This document shows positions 62,383 through 64,000 of a DNA stretch of 64,000 nt, piece by piece. Location of the stretch: contig CACYPS010000001.1 in NCBI GenBank assembly GCA_902776305.1, positions 186,001-250,000 of the forward strand, read 5' to 3'. The notes beneath the pieces are model-generated. The model did not search any database, was not told the DNA's origin, and saw only the letters and a list, made by a program, of their open reading frames with translations. The position numbers were made by a program, and so were the translations under genes. The DNA comes from an uncultured Lachnospiraceae bacterium (GTDB lineage Bacteria; Bacillota; Clostridia; Lachnospirales; Lachnospiraceae). Position 1 is the first letter of the stretch. Each line of letters starts with the position of its first letter.

Positions 62383-63180
62383 TCACCAGTTTACCGCCTC
62401 CGATGGCCTCTCTCTGTGTGCGATCGTAATGTTGAAATCGTCCGACTTGAACGGGTTATCCCCGAGCGTCACTTCATTGCAGACAGTCTGATAAGCGAGG
62501 GCCTCATAATTATTCTCCTGCGAGAGATGCCCGAGAAATACGTGCTTTACACCGTCATGCAGAAGCTGTCCGAGCAGCTGGCCGGAAGTCTCATTGGAGA
62601 GATGGCCGTGATCGCTCAGGATACGTCTCTTTAAATAATAGGGGTATCGTCCGACCTCGAGCATATGCACGTCGTGATTTGACTCAAGGAGAAGCACATC
62701 CAGACCTTTCAGATGATCGATCGTATATTCCGTGTAACACCCCATATCCGTCGCAACTGCCGCCTTCTTTCCGTCATGTTCAATGCGGAAACCCACCGGT
62801 TCCGCCGCATCGTGGGAAATCTCGAACGGAAGGATGGTCATATCCCCTATATCAAATTCCACATCAGACCGTATCGTCCGCAGCAGTGCCTGCGGTATCT
62901 TTCCGATCGACGTATTCTGCCTTATCGCTTCGATGGTTCCTGCCGTCGCATAAATCGGAATGCCGTAACGTCTTGCAAGAACGCCCAGCCCTTTCACATG
63001 ATCCGAGTGTTCATGCGTCACCAGAATTCCGTCCACATCTTTCGTGGTCATATCTATTTCGTTGAGCCCGCGCTCAACACGTATGCCGGACACACCGACA
63101 TCCACCAGCACGGATGTATTGTCGCTTCCGACATAGATACAGTTCCCGCTGCTGCCGCTGCATATACTGCAGAACTTCAT
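62383..63180 (-). CDS. MBL-fold metallohydrolase (WalJ/YycJ-like)
   Basis: Metallo-beta-lactamase-fold hydrolase, 265 residues. THEHSDHVKGLGVLARRYG holds the HxHxDH metal site; further ligands lie in ATDMG and LSDHGHLSN, and FLGHLSQENN. Sequence pattern SGSSGNCIYV at the start is typical of the YycJ (WalJ) branch, linked in some Firmicutes to nuclease activity, though here it is not beside walRK. It lies 17 bases after coaE. Confidence 0.9.
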   Translation of the reverse strand: MKFCSICSGSSGNCIYVGSDNTSVLVDVGVSGIRVERGLNEIDMTTKDVDGILVTHEHSDHVKGLGVLARRYGIPIYATAGTIEAIRQNTSIGKIPQALLRTIRSDVEFDIGDMTILPFEISHDAAEPVGFRIEHDGKKAAVATDMGCYTEYTIDHLKGLDVLLLESNHDVHMLEVGRYPYYLKRRILSDHGHLSNETSGQLLGQLLHDGVKHVFLGHLSQENNYEALAYQTVCNEVTLGDNPFKSDDFNITIAHRERPSEAVNW

Positions 63181-63197
63181 ATGTTAATTACACTCCT

Positions 63198-63794
63198 TCA
63201 CCTGAGAACTTCTTCGAAATGTCTGTCGATCTGCGCTTTCGTATACTCGAAATCGCCGTCATTGTCGAGGACAAATGTCGCTTTCGCGCGAAATTCCTCA
63301 TCGCTGAGCTGCTTTGCCATCGTCCCCTCGATGCGCTCTTTAGAATAACCCCGGCTATCCGTGAGCCTCCTCATCCTTGTATCAGCGCTCGCATAAATAT
63401 ACCACAGTTCATCACAGATTTCATCATAATGTTGTTCAATAAGCAGTGCAGCTTCGAGCACGAGAATCTTAACTCCATCCTCTCTGCATCGCGAAACGAT
63501 CTTTTCAGTCTCCTTTCGCACAGCGGGATGTACAAGAGCGTTCAGCTTTTCCATCATGACCGAATCGGAAAATACTCTTTCCGCGATTGCTGCGCGGTCA
63601 AGGCTGCGGTCCTCTCTGACTACGCTCCGGCCGAATATCTCTATCGTCTCATCATAACACGGCCCGTCTGTTGCGAGCATCGCGCGGCTTACATCGTCAA
63701 GCTGCACGATAACCGCACCGTATTCTTTATGAAGATAGTCCAGTACGCTGCTCTTTCCCGCACCGACGCCTCCTGTAACGCCAATTAATCTCAT
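63198..63794 (-). CDS. coaE: dephospho-CoA kinase
   Basis: Last step of coenzyme A synthesis: phosphorylates dephospho-CoA. P-loop IGVTGGVGAGKSSVL and the CoA-site blocks QLDDVSRAML, LNALVHPAV and LEAALLIE are visible in 198 residues. It lies 142 bases downstream of polA in the same direction, a standard order (polA-coaE) in Firmicutes. Confidence 0.96.
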   Translation of the reverse strand: MRLIGVTGGVGAGKSSVLDYLHKEYGAVIVQLDDVSRAMLATDGPCYDETIEIFGRSVVREDRSLDRAAIAERVFSDSVMMEKLNALVHPAVRKETEKIVSRCREDGVKILVLEAALLIEQHYDEICDELWYIYASADTRMRRLTDSRGYSKERIEGTMAKQLSDEEFRAKATFVLDNDGDFEYTKAQIDRHFEEVLR

Positions 63795-63809
63795 TTTTCT
63801 ATATCCTGA

Positions 63810-63920
63810 CCGTACTTAATTTTTAAAGAACATCCAGCATTCTGTCGGCGATCTGCCTTAGATTTTTTCGTACATAATTTTAGAACGTCCGGCGTTCTGT
63901 TGATAATCTGCTTTTAATCT
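63810..63920 (-). terminator. two tandem hairpins in the polA-coaE gap
   Basis: AGAACG/CGTTCT (about 63880-63898) and AGAACAT/ATTCT (about 63828-63846) lie in a partial direct duplication. On the minus strand each is followed by an A/T-rich tail. They may form a weak tandem terminator after polA. Confidence 0.4.
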
Positions 63921-63936
63921 TATTCTCCAGCGCTCA

Positions 63937-64000
63937 TTACTTAGCTTCGTACCAGTCCGTACCGATATGACAATCCGTCTCCAGAACGACATCCAGAGAC
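63937..64000 (-). CDS. polA: DNA polymerase I, extreme C terminus (runs off the right edge)
   Basis: Only the last 21 codons are present, reading SLDVVLETDCHIGTDWYEAK and a stop. The ending GxxWYEAK is the conserved C terminus of DNA polymerase I, and coaE follows it as usual. The identification rests on this short tail and the gene order. Confidence 0.8.
   Translation of the reverse strand, partial: SLDVVLETDCHIGTDWYEAK

Overview
This window reads as ordinary chromosome from an anaerobic Firmicute, most likely a member of the Clostridia close to Lachnospiraceae. The evidence is gene content and order: an SRP/ribosome operon (ylxM-ffh-rpsP-khpA-rimM-trmD-rplS-lepB-rbgA-rnhB-yraN-pgeF), pta-ackA-rpmF-acpP-rnc-smc-ftsY, a Re-citrate-synthase-like gene beside an NADP isocitrate dehydrogenase, a giant 2-hydroxyacyl-CoA dehydratase activase, and strong AGGAGG-type ribosome binding sites. 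No phage, integrase, transposase, CRISPR array or rRNA gene is visible. Most genes lie on the minus strand.

Layout. 1-1758: start of alr and nnrD (minus). 1886-3805: ABC-F ATPase (plus). 4032-10713: minus-strand run yicC-gmk-rpoZ-rimO-pgsA-citrate synthase-icd, ending in a bidirectional terminator at 3873-3919. 10917-12659: rqcH (plus). 12770-17815: zinc-ribbon membrane protein, EamA transporter and leuS (minus). 17936-25652: the SRP/ribosome/tRNA-modification operon. 25700-29729: DUF4349 lipoprotein, short pyruvate kinase and galactokinase. 29916-30941: lactonase-family beta propeller (plus). 31147-32373: membrane SH3 protein. 32374-33150: tRNA-Thr(CGT) inside a hairpin-rich non-coding stretch. 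33151-39742: tgt, yajC, ilvB, serA, a lone sugar-binding lipoprotein and an Mrp/Nbp35 ATPase. 40185-48421 (plus): giant activase, methionine synthase reactivation protein and metH. 48490-58364 (minus): SH3 gene remnant, MATE transporter, ftsY, smc, rnc, acpP, rpmF, ackA, pta. 58505-59860: tmcAL (plus). 60083-64000 (minus): NUDIX, DUF711/ACT pair, MBL-fold protein, coaE and the 3' end of polA.

Most of this is conserved housekeeping. The functional links visible are B12-dependent methionine synthesis with a separately encoded reactivation domain; acetate metabolism (pta-ackA) back to back with the acetate-using tRNA enzyme TmcAL; and the oxidative citrate branch toward 2-oxoglutarate.

The least explained material is between genes. 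At least three families of short dispersed repeats recur in different intergenic gaps, most of them hairpin-forming. There is also a nearly 200-base imperfect inverted repeat at 59867-60063, a 100-base one at 44495-44595, a perfect 17-bp hairpin at 32568-32604, and a structured stretch at about 32983-33130. I see no protein-coding system that is clearly new. The repeats, the structured non-coding segments, the cysteine-bearing insertion in MetH and the uncharacterised zinc-ribbon membrane protein are the best candidates for follow-up.
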